From Halicephalobus mephisto (Eukaryota; Nematoda; Chromadorea; Rhabditida; Panagrolaimidae), in the NCBI GenBank assembly GCA_009193035.1, contig SWDT01000026.1, positions 248,001 through 312,000 of the forward strand: DNA of 64,000 nucleotides. Direction: 5' to 3'. A model generated the notes under the pieces. It saw only the letters and a program-made list of their open reading frames with translations. It did not search any database and was not told where the DNA came from. The position numbers and the translations under genes were made by a program. This document shows positions 1 through 10,496 of this stretch, piece by piece. Every line of letters begins with the position of its first letter. The stretch's first letter is position 1.

Positions 1-298
1 GTTGTCGAAAATTTTATTTTTTATTTTATTTGTTTTTTCAAAATCTCAGGTTTGAATTTTTAAAAATTAATCGATTTCAAAAATTTCTTAAAATTCATTA
101 ATTTCAATTTTTTCGGATTATTTAATGTAAAAATTAAGTAATTTAGAAATTTTGAAAGTTATTTATTTTTGAAATTTTCAAAATTTATTTATTTTTGGAA
201 TTTTTAAAATTTATTATTTTTGGAATTTTAAAAAATTAAGTAATTTAGAAATTTTTAAAGTTATTTATTTTTGAGATTTTTAAAATTTATTTATTTAG
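1..298 (+). other. AT-rich intron sequence of the first gene
   Basis: Low-complexity AT-rich DNA built of degenerate units around TTTATTTTTGGAATTTTT. It ends at a 3' splice site (TTATTTAG, 291-298) that opens the first visible exon of the ground-like gene, so it reads as intron of a gene whose 5' end lies outside the window. I see no coding sequence in it. Confidence 0.6.
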
Positions 299-1903
299 AA
301 AGATGTACTTGAGGTTGAAACTGATATGAACGGAAAAATAATTCTTCCTTTTACAAAATCCGAAGATGGTCCTGAAGCGATTTTTGAAAATAAAACAGAA
401 CTGAAAAAAGAACGCAGTCTTACTGTAAGTTTTTAAATTGGAAAATTGACTATGAAGTAGTTTAGGAATTCGAATTAGGAATCCAGCCTTCTGCAGGACC
501 TGAGTCGGCCTACGGTCATCCAGCAAGAAGATACAAAAATAAAGAAGACATTTCAGTTACCGTTTTTCCGACTTCAGGATCGGCAACATTGAAACAAATG
601 AAAATAGATATCGCAGCTGTGAATGGAGTATCCAGTTTTCCACTTCGGGATTCAGAAAATGACCCTGATCCAGATCCCTTTGCTTTGAAGAGAAGAATCG
701 TCCCGGATGCTTACGGTGCTTCTCCGATCAAGAAACCCGGATTCGAATTCATCTCGAGACAGCTAAAAAAGAAAATCAAAGATAATACAGACGCTACAAG
801 TGTTCCATCAACTACTTTATCAACCAATCCACCAACTACTTCATCAACCAATCCACCAACTACTTCATCAACCAACTCATCGACGAATTCAATAATTTCT
901 TCATCAACAAATTCACCAACTTCTTCAACAACGCCTTCATCAACCATTCCATCAACTCCTTCATCAAACCTTCCATCAACGAAATCAGAAAACTCAATTT
1001 TAGCTCAATTGACTTCTGAAATCCCAACGATAGTTCATCCAAGAAAAGTGAGATAAATCATGATTTCCTTAGCTTTTACAGTACTTTGTTCAAATAAATT
1101 ATTTCTTTTGCTTCTGCCTTGCTTGAATCAAGATTTACTTTATAGAAATCAAAAAAGAGAAAGAATCTTCCAAGACAACTAGCAGCTCCAACGGCAAATG
1201 GAGGATTCAAAAGTGGAGAAATCGTAGAATCCGCTTTTCCTCTTCCTAATTGTTACAGAACTGGCGGAGGTTAGTTTTTTAAAAATATTTAAAAAAAACT
1301 TTTTTATTTAAAAAAAATTTTAAAGAATTTTCTATTTAGAAAAATATTTTAAAAAAATCTTTTTATTTTAGAAAATTTTCTATTAAAAAAAGTATTTTAA
1401 AAAAACTTTTTTATTTTAGGAAATTTTATATTTAAAAAATATTTAAAAAAATTTTTTTTTATTTGAGAAAATGTTTAAAAAAAATGTATTTTTAGATAAA
1501 TCTATAAAGAGTAATTTTTTATTTTAAAATAAATTTAAAAAATAATTTTCTATTTTAAATAAAAAATAACTTTGTATTTTAAATTAAAAGTAATTTTACA
1601 GGGTTTTTATGTTGTAACAGACAACTTGAAGAATTGATCTACAGATCGAATACTTACGTCAAGGATAAAAATCTTTCGAAATGCAATATCCAGGCCTTCG
1701 TTCAGAATCTGGACGAACGCGCTAAGGACGTCTTCGGAACCACTTTCGAAATCATCATAGGAACAGGAGATTTCGCTTCGAAAATCAGATTCAAAGATAA
1801 TTTAGTCTGCAAAACCATCGCTGACAACAAAGTGATTCTGATTTGGGCGACTCCGGAACCTTATTCTTTGACTGAATCTAATACTCCTTTGTCTTTCACT
1901 TGA
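299..1903 (+). CDS. Ground-like domain secreted protein with Thr/Ser/Pro-rich linker (5' partial)
   Basis: Exons by splice signals and frame: 299-424, 466-1047, 1146-1269, 1602-1903; all junction phases agree. The N-terminus and any signal peptide lie upstream of the window. The protein has an acidic/basic N-terminal part, then a mucin-like Thr-Ser-Asn-Pro repeat (about 800-990), a basic patch (KSKKRKN), and a C-terminal ground-like domain beginning GFLCCN. That domain carries the family's CC pair, a central Cys in SKCNIQAF, the GDFASK-type segment and a late Cys (NLVCKT). Ground-like proteins are nematode Hedgehog-related extracellular proteins, mostly linked to cuticle or apical matrix; that role is family knowledge. 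The 1602 acceptor was chosen because it keeps frame and restores the CCN motif seen in the paralogue at 3434-4911. A poly(A) signal AATAAA lies at 1924-1929, 21 nt past the stop. Confidence 0.82.
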
Positions 1904-1932
1904 TTTAAGTTACTGTAATTGTTAATAAAGTA

Positions 1933-2301
1933 GAACTTGAATATAAAGTACCCCTTGGAACAGGGCAAAGCGTATCTTATAACAAAGGATATGTTATATC
2001 CGGGGTCAATTTGAAGGCAAACTAACCAAACACACTCACCCAGACCGTATGCTATAATGTGAGATATGTTATAGTAGAGGTATATTATATTCAAGTTCCA
2101 TTTTATTTCAAGTTTAGAAATTTCGAAATACAATGGAACTTGGATATAATATACTCCCTTTGGATCAACCAAAACGTATCTTATAACAAGGGATATACCA
2201 TAGAAGGGATAAATTCGAAGACAGATTAACCAAACTCCCTCACTCAGACCGTATGTTATAACAAGAGATATGTTATAGCGGGGTATCTTATATCCAAATT
2301 C
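1933..2301. repeat. Two tandem foldback (MITE-like) units
   Basis: Two units, 1933-2099 and 2134-2301, each begin with GAACTTGRATATAA and end with its near reverse complement. Their interiors are also related (both contain ACCAAAC...CAGACCGTATG and GATATGTTATA). They look like two copies of one short inverted-repeat element. No transposase is present. They lie just beyond the 3' end of the first ground-like gene. Confidence 0.7.
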
Positions 2302-2429
2302 TACTGTAAATAAATCGTTGTTGGTGCCAGTAATACATGTAAAAGAAATAATGTACAGCTTTATGTAAAGTAAGAAATATAAATAAAATGATATAGTGCT
2401 CAGTAATTGTCCAGCATAGTTTTGTATCA

Positions 2430-3260
2430 TTTCAGACTACTTCTGAAGGACCTAGATTGGTTTAACAAGATCTTCATTAAAATTACAAAGATGAAAGAAG
2501 AATGTCGACTTTTGTGGAGTATTTTAATTCACTTCTGAAGGACATTAGTTCGCCCAGTAAGATCCAATTCAGGACTATGTGAATGCAAGAACATTGTAGA
2601 ACGATCTGGAAGATCCTGTTCGATATAGTGAGACCTACATTAGGAACGTAGGAATATGGATAATCCTGAAGGTCTCCAGCTGATCTGAAAAGTCTTGTCC
2701 GATCTAGCAAGATCTGAACAACAAGTACGAAAGTGTAATAAGAATGTCAACTGTCTTGCATAATCTCAGATCATCTGAAGAAAGACCTGAACTAGTTCAA
2801 CAAGATCTAAATCAGGTATGTGTAGGTGTAACAACGGTACTGAATATTCCGGAAGATTTTAACCGGATTTGGAAGAACGTGAATAAATCTAACAAGATCT
2901 AAACCGAGGGATGCAGATGTGAAAAGCATCTCAAATAAGTTTAAACCATTTTAGAAAATTTTGAGTCAATGTGACAAGATCTAAATCAAGATGTACAGAT
3001 GCGACAAAAGTGTGGAATGTTGTGGCAAATCTTGAGTAGATCTGGAAGAAGCTGCATTAGTTCCACAAGATCGAATCAAGGATGCATAGATGCGAAAGGA
3101 ACACCAAATAGTTTCAGACCAGTTCCTGAAGGACCTGAACCAGTCTAACAAGATCCAATCAAGGGTGCGTGGGAGAAAAGTACCATCATGAAGCTGACAG
3201 ACCAGTTTTGAAGCCTTAGATCTGATCTAACAAGACCTAATTTGAGCTGATTACTGTGAT
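2430..3260. repeat. Degenerate ~100-bp tandem repeat
   Basis: About eight diverged units carry a recurring order of CTGAAGGACCTGA, then a GTYCAACAAGATC block, then a purine-rich block with GATGCAGATGYGA. Open frames inside are short and inconsistent between units, so I read it as an old satellite array between two convergent genes. Confidence 0.65.
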
Positions 3261-3433
3261 AAATTTGTCGAATATCGTGGAATTTATCTTTTTCTAAAAT
3301 CTTCATCATTTTTTAAAAATTAAAAAATTTATTGCTGTAAAACTGATATTGCGAAATCCGGCCGTTTAACTAATGAAAAATAATTTTCCAAGTTGATCCG
3401 GAACCGAGTCGAAGGAGAGAAAGCAAAGAGATT

Positions 3434-4911
3434 TCAAGGTTGCCAAGCGAGAGCATACTGTAATGATTACTGTAATGTTAATTAAAAAAACAAAATTTAC
3501 CTGTCCATCTTTTTCGATTTTGCATGTTTTTCCGTCTTTGTAGTGGGATTTGTAAGCAAAGTCATCGAGAGCGACGACAGTTTCGAATTTTCCGCCGAGA
3601 GTGGATTCTGCCATCTGCTGGATGGCATCGGCAGAGCCCAAGAGGTCGTTTTCTGACATGGCGGATTTCATTGCGGCTTCGAGTTCCTTGTTGCAGCAAG
3701 TGAATCCTGTTAATTAATCAATTAATCCCAAAAAACCACTGAATTTTAATCATTGTAATTTTACAGTATTTTTCAAAATCAAATTTGAAATTCTAAAATC
3801 AGAAAAATTTTAAGAATTTTTTGAAAGTTTCTGAAGCCTTCTGGAATTTAATAGAAAATTATAGAATTCGAGTGATTTTGGAATTTTTAGAATTCCGCAA
3901 CATTATTCAAAATTCTATGGAAGTCTCCAAGGTTCAACAGAAGATTCTAAAATTTCCGAGAATCTTGTGGACGTTTTTGAAACTTTCCAGAATTAAACAA
4001 ACACTGATAAATTTTTTAAGTTTTCTTAGAAGTTCCCAAAAATCCATGAAGTCTCTAAAAATCTTTAAGATGTTTTTGAAACTCTTCAGAATTCAACTTA
4101 GAAGTTCTCTAAGTCTTCTTAGAAATTTCCAAAAATCCATGAAGTCTCCAAGAATTTTTAAGATGTTTTTGGAACTCTTCAGAATTCAACTAAAAAGTTC
4201 TGAAGTTCTCAAAAGCTCATAAAAGCTTCTGAAATCTTTCTAGAATCTCATATAAATCTCTATAACCATCTAAAATCAAAGATTCTCAAAATTCTTAACA
4301 AACTCTAAAAAGTTCATCTGAAAAATTTTTTTACAATATTCATTTTTTAACTTTTACAATACTATGACTAACTATTCCTGCACAAAAAAGACGTAACTTA
4401 TGGTACAGTAATAAATGCAAATTAAAAATATTAAGTTTTAATTTTCGTCACAAATATTAAATATTCATAAAAATATAACGATTATGTTACATTTCACAAT
4501 TATCACGAAATCAAAAATTATGTTTTTTTGTAATTAATAAAACTATAATTGAATATAATGTATCTGATATACCGTAGCCGTTTCGATGTATCCATATATC
4601 ATACACAATTCACCGATATCAACTCACAAAAAAATGTAACTTTTAGTACAGTAATAAATGCAAATTAAAACTATTAAGTTCTAATTTTCGTCACAAATAT
4701 TAAACATTCATAAAAATATAACGATTATGTTACATTTCACAATTATTACGAAATCAAAAATTATTTTTTTTTTGTAATAATTAGTTTCCTTATTTTTTAA
4801 ATTTTAAAAAGTCTTACCGGAATCATTGATGTAGCAGTTTTCGTTTTCACCTTGTGCCAAAGCTGATCCGATGATGACTCCTAACAAAACAAAAGCGAAA
4901 ATCGAGTTCAT
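3434..4911 (-). CDS. Small ground-like domain secreted protein
   Basis: Minus-strand exons 4911-4818, 3706-3501 and 3457-3434 give a complete 107-residue protein. Residues 1-19 (MNSIFAFVLLGVIIGSALA) are a clear signal peptide. The rest is almost only a ground-like domain: GFTCCN with the CC pair, an amphipathic helix, DDFAYKSHYKDG, a late Cys (TCKIE) and the terminal YALAWQP. The last exon codes only eight residues; its frame was chosen because it completes the domain ending. It should be an extracellular Hedgehog-related (GRL-type) protein. Intron 1 is 1.1 kb and carries two direct copies of a repeat. A poly(A) signal on this strand lies at 3328-3333. It is convergent with, and paralogous to, the gene at 299-1903. 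Confidence 0.85.
3780..4330. repeat. Degenerate AT-rich repeats in intron 1 of the ground-like gene
   Basis: Loose repetition of TTCTAGAATTC-, CCAAAAATCCATGAAGTCTC- and TTTTTGAAACT-like blocks; two longer direct copies lie near 4034-4110 and 4115-4185. The long open frame across it is a product of the repeat composition. No gene is seen. Confidence 0.5.
4379..4780. repeat. Two direct copies of a ~145-bp CACAAAAAA-ended element
   Basis: Copies at about 4379-4530 and 4625-4780 are very similar over their length. Each starts CACAAAAAA followed by GTAACTT and contains AATATAACGATTATGTTACA. Each ends in a T-run resembling the complement of the start. The termini match the three copies at 53393-53930, so these are probably diverged members of the same element family sitting inside an intron. 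Confidence 0.65.
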
Positions 4912-4919
4912 TTTTAATT

Positions 4920-5300
4920 TTCTCTGAAATTTTTTATTTTAATTTTCACAAAAAACAAATTCGTTCTTTTGCGATCATAACTCGAAAAATCCAATTTGTC
5001 TTTGATCAAATTTACCAAAAAATAACGAATTTGGGTCGATCCTGAATTTTTTCCGGAATTTCGTCAGATTTTTCATTTTCACAAAATCTGGTCAGTTACT
5101 ACTTTTTAAAATAAATAAAACAATTTATAAATTTTTTTGGATTTGATTCGACCAGTCACGACAGGTGGACAGGATCCGCTCCGTCAATCGCAAATTAGGT
5201 AATTCTGAATCACCGTATAAAAAACAATTATTAAAATAAAAAGTTGGAAATAAATTTCACAAAATATGGAAAATTGCAAATTTTTTAAAAATTATAAAAG
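4920..5300. other. Intergenic, upstream of the small ground-like gene
   Basis: Upstream region of the minus-strand ground-like gene. It contains AT-rich DNA and one GC-richer patch (about 5140-5210). I see no ORF, RNA gene or clear promoter motif. Confidence 0.4.
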
Positions 5301-5311
5301 GTATAAGTTTA

Positions 5312-5872
5312 GCGAAGTGTGTTTATTGTCAAAGATTGGCGAAATATTTCTAAAGCCATGGCTTAGCGAAACGTTCTAATTATAAAAGATTGGGAAAAAG
5401 TTCCTATTACTATGATTTTGGCGAAATGTTCTCATTGCTACAGCTCTGGCGAAATGTTCTTATTGCTACAGCTCTGGCGAAAGGTTCTCATTGCCACAGC
5501 TCTGGCGAAAGGTTCTTATTATAAAAGATTGGGAAAAAGTTCCTATTACTATGATTTTGGCGAAATGTTCTCATTGCTACAGCTCTGGCGAAATGTTCTC
5601 ATTGCCATAGCTTTGGCGAAAGGTTCTCATTGCCACAGCTCTGGCAAAACGTTCTTATTGCTATAGCTTTGGCGAAACGTTCCTATTACCACAGCTTTGG
5701 CGAAACGTTCCTATTACTACAGCTCTGGCAAAACGTTCTCATTGCCATAGCTTTGGCGAAATGTTCCTATCACCGTAGTCTTGGCGAAATGTTCTCATTG
5801 CCACAGAGTAGCGGAATATTCTTATTATCATAGCTTGGCAAAACGTTCTTATTCCTAAAAATTGCTGGAATC
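5312..5872. repeat. Minisatellite, ~28-bp unit
   Basis: About 20 copies of a unit close to GGCGAAATGTTCTCATTGCT followed by ACAGCTCT. Units vary at few positions and the array is clean in the middle (5420-5830). The unit length is not a multiple of three, and the frames through it are repeat artefacts. A small inverted fragment of the same unit occurs at about 53295-53395, so the sequence is dispersed in the genome. Confidence 0.9.
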
Positions 5873-6030
5873 TACCTGTTGTCAATATTTGACAAAATAT
5901 CCCTATTGCAAATAATTACCAAAGCACTCCTAACACTAACAACCATCACAAAATATAAATCCAAACTCTTTCAAAAATCCTTCATTCTTCTATTCGGATC
6001 CAGTATATCTAATCCGACACAGCAGCTCAA

Positions 6031-6295
6031 ATGAGAAACTCTGGACAAAGACAAAAGAGGAAGTCCAAGGCCGTTAAGTAAAAAAGTGCCCAAAAGTGGA
6101 CAGCCTTATTCTGAACAAAGATGGACGTTAATTCGCGTGCGTGGTCAGAATCCGGTTTTGAGGATCGGTCCAAGGGACGGGTTACGCGACATCCAGTTGC
6201 ATAAATTGAATTCTCTACGGCTCCCTGACCAGTTAACGAGATTTCTGGCCGATTTACGTAGGACGTCAAACTTGATTCAATCTGTCAGTGAATAA
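6031..6295 (+). other. GC-richer island with open frame (possible small gene or remnant)
   Basis: This patch is clearly richer in G and C than its surroundings. Two plus frames are suggestive: ATG at 6031 opens a 16-codon basic peptide, and another frame is open to a TAA at about 6293-6295 with residues such as RWTLIRVRGQNPVLRIG. The two are not joined by any credible intron, and the longer frame has no ATG. The complementary strand is also open over much of this stretch. AATAAA overlaps the plus-strand stop (about 6292). I do not recognise the product. It may be a decayed gene, a terminal exon, or non-coding. Confidence 0.25.
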
Positions 6296-6339
6296 AATTC
6301 CAATTTTCGTAATTTATAATAAAATCATATAATTATAAA

Positions 6340-7130
6340 AATCAGAAATAGATATCGTTGCAAAAGTCGTCTGGGTACGAATTCTTAGAAGTATCTGGAA
6401 AATTTAAAATTGTATTATTTGCAAATTAAAATTGAACATTGTACGAAATCGTCTGGGTACGAATTTTCGAAATTTTATAAACTTCTAAAATTATACAATT
6501 TTAAAAAATTTTAAAAAATATTTTTAGAAAACTGTCTAGTTACGAATTTTCGAAATTTTATAAACTTTTAAAATTATACAATTTAAATAATTCTAAAAAT
6601 ATTTTTATAAAACTGTCTAGTTACGAATTTTTGGAATTTTTTAAACTTCTAAAATTATGTAATTTTAAAAAAATTAAAAACATATTTTTATAAAATTTCC
6701 TAATTGTGAATTTTTGAGATTTTATAAACTTTTAAAATTATACAATTTAAAAAAAATTAAAAAACATATTTTTATAAAATTTCCTAATTGTGAATTTTTC
6801 AAATTTTATAAACTTTTAAAATTATACAATTTAAAAAAATTTAAAAACATATTTTTGCAAAATTATTTCAAAACAAGTTTTTTAAATTTCTTCATTTATT
6901 TTATGTTTTTGCTGGATTCTGGAATGTTTCAAAAACAGATTCAATTTTGAAAAAGTTCAAAAAATTTTAATAAAGTTTAAAACTGCAAAATTATATATTA
7001 TAAAAATTTAAAAATTAAAATTTAAAAATAATTTTTGAATTTTAATTTTTTAATATTTTATAATTTTAATTAAAATCAATTTTGTTTTATTTATTCTAAA
7101 AATATTTCGGATTTTTTTATTAAATGTAAT
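6340..7130. repeat. ~120-bp tandem repeat and AT-rich DNA
   Basis: About five units (6350-6860) share CTGTCTAGTTACGAATTTT followed by ATTTTATAAACTTCTAAAAT. The CGTCTGGGTACGAA core recalls the dispersed GTCSSGACACGAA motif found in many other intergenic stretches of this window. The remainder to 7130 is simple AT-rich DNA. Confidence 0.65.
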
Positions 7131-7289
7131 AATTTTTAAATTTCTTTTTTCATCGAATTAATGAAATCAGGTTTGGATCTTTTTTAACATGATCTATCAC
7201 ATTCTGAATTATTTTTTCTTTATCTTCATTTTTATCTTGATTCAGAAATGAGAAAATAAAATCCAAATATTGATTCAATTTTTATCGCA

Positions 7290-7510
7290 ATTCAGAGCTT
7301 CTAAGGTCGTAATTTCCTCAGGCAAGTTGAAAATTAAACAACTTGCTTAATCAATTTTTTCAATGAAAATCTTAAAAACTTTGAAAAAATGAGAATATAT
7401 ATTAATTTTTTTTTCATCAAAAAAAATCACTTTCGAAAATTTTAACTAAGGTTGTCATTGAGAAAATTGATTAAGCAAGTTACTCATTTTTTAATTTGTC
7501 TGAGAAAAAA
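7290..7510. repeat. Partial copy of the large palindromic element
   Basis: This stretch repeats the core of the palindrome at 7511-7985, starting GCTTCTAAGGTCGTAATTTC and ending before the right outer arm is complete. It looks like an incomplete duplicate next to the intact copy. Confidence 0.65.
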
Positions 7511-7985
7511 AATAATTAAAATTATCATATAAATATCCAAGATACAATCGACAATTATGATCGTCGAAAATGTTTTAAATTTTGCGGATTTGAAAAACAT
7601 TATTTATTTTTCCATTGAACATAGTACTTTGGAGCTTCTAAGGTCGTAATTTCCTCAGGCAAATTAAAAATTGAACAACTTTTTCAATCAATTTTTTCAA
7701 TGACAACCTTAAAAATTTTGAAAAAATGAAAATATATATTAATTTTTTTTTCACCAAAAAAAATCACTTTCGAAAATTTTAACTAAGGTTGTCATTGAGA
7801 AAATTGATTGAAAAAGTTACTCATTTTTTAATTTGCCTAAGGAAATTACGACCTTAGAAGCTCCAAAGTACTATGTCCAATGAAAAAATAAATAACGTTT
7901 TTCAAATCCGCAAAATTTAAAACATTTTCGACGATCGTAATTGTCGATTGTATCTTGGATATTTATATAATTATTTTAATTATTT
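7511..7985. repeat. ~475-bp near-perfect palindrome (foldback element)
   Basis: The left arm (ATATCCAAGATACAATCGAC ... AGCTTCTAAGGTCGTAATTT) is mirrored by the right arm (AAATTACGACCTTAGAAGCT ... GTCGATTGTATCTTGGATAT). The centre of symmetry is near 7748, with little or no spacer. No protein is encoded. It fits a non-autonomous foldback transposon. Confidence 0.88.
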
Positions 7986-7986
7986 T

Positions 7987-8265
7987 AAATCGAAAATTAC
8001 AAAAACTGTTCAGAAGTCATTTTGTGTAACTTTTATCGTTTTTATATGGAAGTCTGACATAGACATCTCTACAGAAGTTTAAACTTCAGAATTTAGGATT
8101 CTGAAGACCAACCTTCAATTCTGACGTCAGATCCAAAATTTACAGTCCCGATTACCTCCTCTACATACTTTTTGTAGATTTCTGAAGATGTCTATTCCAA
8201 ACTTCCATATACAAATAATAAGTTACACAGAATGACTTCTGAACAGTTTTTGTAATTTTCGATTT
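7987..8265. repeat. Second foldback element abutting the palindrome
   Basis: AAATCGAAAATTACAAAAAC with CTGTTCAGAAGTCATT at the left is repeated inverted at the right end (AATGACTTCTGAACAG, then GTTTTTGTAATTTTCGATTT). The inner arms around GGAAGT...AGACATC also pair. It begins one base after the larger palindrome ends, so the two may be nested or jointly duplicated. Confidence 0.8.
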
Positions 8266-8312
8266 AAAGTAATTAAAATTATAATATAAATGTACCAGAC
8301 ACAACTGTCACA

Positions 8313-8541
8313 CTACATAATTGTCGGATAGTCATGGGGCTTCTGATCCATGTAAAGACGCAAAATAAATAAAAACTGATTTATCAAGCCCGGAGGCTCG
8401 AGATACAACTTTAATAATTTTTGCGTAACTTTCTTGACTTCTCACCAACACACAATCGCAAGTTCTTCGTTGATCCTCAGGATATTTCCCTTCGGGATTA
8501 ATACTGTACATACCCACGTTCAAATAGATAGATGCACTATC
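8313..8541 (-). other. Orphan exon candidate(s), minus strand
   Basis: Between a 3' splice site (CTGTAG, 8542-8547) and a 5' splice site (GTGAG, 8441-8445) lies a 96-nt open exon (8541-8446) reading DSASIYLNVGMYSINPEGKY and then PEDQRRTCDCVL. In phase after a possible second intron is KPHDYPTIM and a stop (8342-8313). Codon choice is protein-like, but I find no upstream exons before the repeats at 8640-9130, and the 8282-8330 part resembles repeat sequence. I do not recognise a family. It could also be a gene fragment. Confidence 0.3.
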
Positions 8542-8599
8542 CTACAGTAATATCACAGTATTCCGAATCAGTGTTCATTATTTTTTCAATTTTAAAACA

Positions 8600-9410
8600 A
8601 AACTTACGACCACCTTCGGACTAATACAGTAATTAAATAAGTTAATTCAGATCCTGAAGTTGAATTCAACCACGACCTTGAAGATCCAGATATCTGAAAT
8701 TCCGGATTTCATGAACCCACTAGATGAAGTTTAATCACTTTATTTTTTGATGATATTAATCTGAGTTTTTTGATTAATTTCTGGAAATGAGATTCTGAAT
8801 TTCAGTAGTCTTCATCGTCATTTCTGAATCCACAACCGGGATCTGATATTTTATATCCAGAAACTTGCAAAACTCCAACTCTGAATCCAAACTAGAAATT
8901 AACTTTCAAGATTCGAAAATGAAATACCGGAATTCCATTTCCGAGATTTCCTATATCCACAAAATGAAATCCAATCGACCTAATTCTTTCTCAAATAACA
9001 TCTACTTTTCGAGATCCCAATTTCCCAAATATCAACTTCTGAAGTCATGCCCTCAAAGAAGATTCTGAAGTCTGTCAACCTTCATCTCCACTTGTGTTTC
9101 CAGATCCCCAACTTACAAGCTTAATAATTCCAATTTTTCAAATTCGTTGATAACCACAATTTCCCAAGATTCAAACTTTCACAATTACGCAAAAAAACTA
9201 TTGAGTAACATCGATCCTATACTCCATTATTTCTCGTTCTTCTCGTCAGAACAGGATTTCACCAACATGAGGCATATGATTCCACTATTGCACGTACACA
9301 TCCAGATAAACAAAAAACCAAAGATACTCTAAAGCATTCCCACCGAGAATATCAATTACTTCCCCTTCCAATCTTCAATAAACATCCAGTTTTCATTCCA
9401 CAAATTTACA
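8600..9410. other. Intergenic, degenerate repeats
   Basis: Diffuse repetition of CTGAAGT/TTCTGAA blocks in both orientations up to about 9130, then AT-rich sequence downstream of the APC10 stop. The plus open frames here have low-complexity composition, and I accept none as genes. Confidence 0.45.
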
Positions 9411-9413
9411 TAA

Positions 9414-10185
9414 TCACCTTATCTGATACATCCCCATAGACATTGACGGAACTCCTCTTCTTTTCTTCTCAATTACAAGATTCTTAGTTGCCGTTTCATT
9501 ACACACAGTCCCCGTCAACATAGCTTCTGTATAATCAATCGGTCCTCTATTAGGTCCAGGACCAATCACCTTAACTCCTCTAAAATCGCATTCCATTAAA
9601 TTGGAAATCATTACCCAGCACTAGATAAAATCATTGATAAAACAAACCTTATATGAGTATCTCTTCCATTCTGATGATTCGACAATATGTGAATTTGCAA
9701 CACAAAAGCCCTTGCTGGATTATTCGTCCTCGGTTCACGTAAATCCAAAATTTCCCATCCAGAAGGATCAGAATAATCCTTCACTTTAATCGGAGTCAAA
9801 TCCAACACTGACGATCCTTTCTGAATAACAATCCTAAAAAAACACTTGGTATATAAAAAACAACTTTAAAAACAAACTTGCTCGGGGTATATGATTCATC
9901 CACCTTAATATCCAAATACAGCAAAACAAAACAAATATCCATCTTCTTCTGGAATTCAATATTAATTATATGAGGTTGAGGACCATCACTTTGCCAATAA
10001 GAATCCATCCTCGGACTCAAAAGCTGCATAATCCCATAACCTTCAGCTTTACATGACGAAAGTGACCAAGCAGCTTCAAAACTAATATCTCTATAAGCTT
10101 GATCATCCGGAAGAACATCCTTCCATCTAGATGCCTTTTCATTCATCTTCTGCTGGTTCGTCTGATCCATCCCAGCAGCAAACAT
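9414..10185 (-). CDS. apc-10: Anaphase-promoting complex subunit 10 (DOC1 homologue)
   Basis: Exons 10185-9878, 9833-9648 and 9579-9414 join in phase to give 219 residues. The DOC domain is unmistakable: AAWSLSSCKAEGYG, DSYWQSDGPQPH, DESYTPSK, DPSGWEILDL, and HILSNHQNGRDTHIR match the conserved core in order, and the end (MYQIR) parallels the MYRSIR-like end known in animal APC10. APC10 is a processivity subunit of the APC/C ubiquitin ligase and helps form the D-box receptor with the co-activator (family knowledge). The protein is longer than human APC10 (185 aa), mostly from an N-terminal extension and an insertion after the NHQNGRDTH segment. It lies 311 nt downstream of the cofilin stop on the same strand, so co-transcription is possible but unproven. 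Confidence 0.95.
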
Positions 10186-10197
10186 GCTTCAACTAAA

Positions 10198-10490
10198 TTC
10201 CCTATTTCCTATCTACAACTCCGAGAAATAAAAAGGGAAAAAACCCAAATGTATCGAAAGAAATAAAAACAATATTTAGTCAGACAGATTGAAAACTCAT
10301 GCAAGTCAACAATTTCCTTACACAAAACATTTGAAATAAATAATTGTTGGCGAGCCAAGTCAATAAGCAATGTAGCAGAGAAGTTAAGCAAAGATAACAA
10401 AACCAACGGCATCAATGCATAAATAGCCAAGTGAAGACAAATTGGAACGAATGAGAGCAAGTCCCGCATTTGTAGCAAAACATTGGCCGG
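10198..10490 (-). other. Intercistronic gap between cofilin and APC10
   Basis: This holds the cofilin 3' UTR and the APC10 leader. No canonical AATAAA is visible on the minus strand. ATTTAG just before the APC10 ATG could accept a spliced leader. The 89-codon open frame here is hydrophobic and not conserved-looking, and I do not call it. Confidence 0.4.
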
Positions 10491-10496
10491 AACAGT

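Noticed and set aside
711..1042. Minus-strand frames opposite the first ground-like gene
   Set aside because: They are complements of the Thr/Ser/Pro repeat in a well-supported plus-strand exon.
5412..5833. Direct-repeat array of ~28-bp units resembling a CRISPR array, and protein frames through it
   Set aside because: Units are contiguous without unique spacers, and the host is a eukaryote. The frames are products of the repeat.
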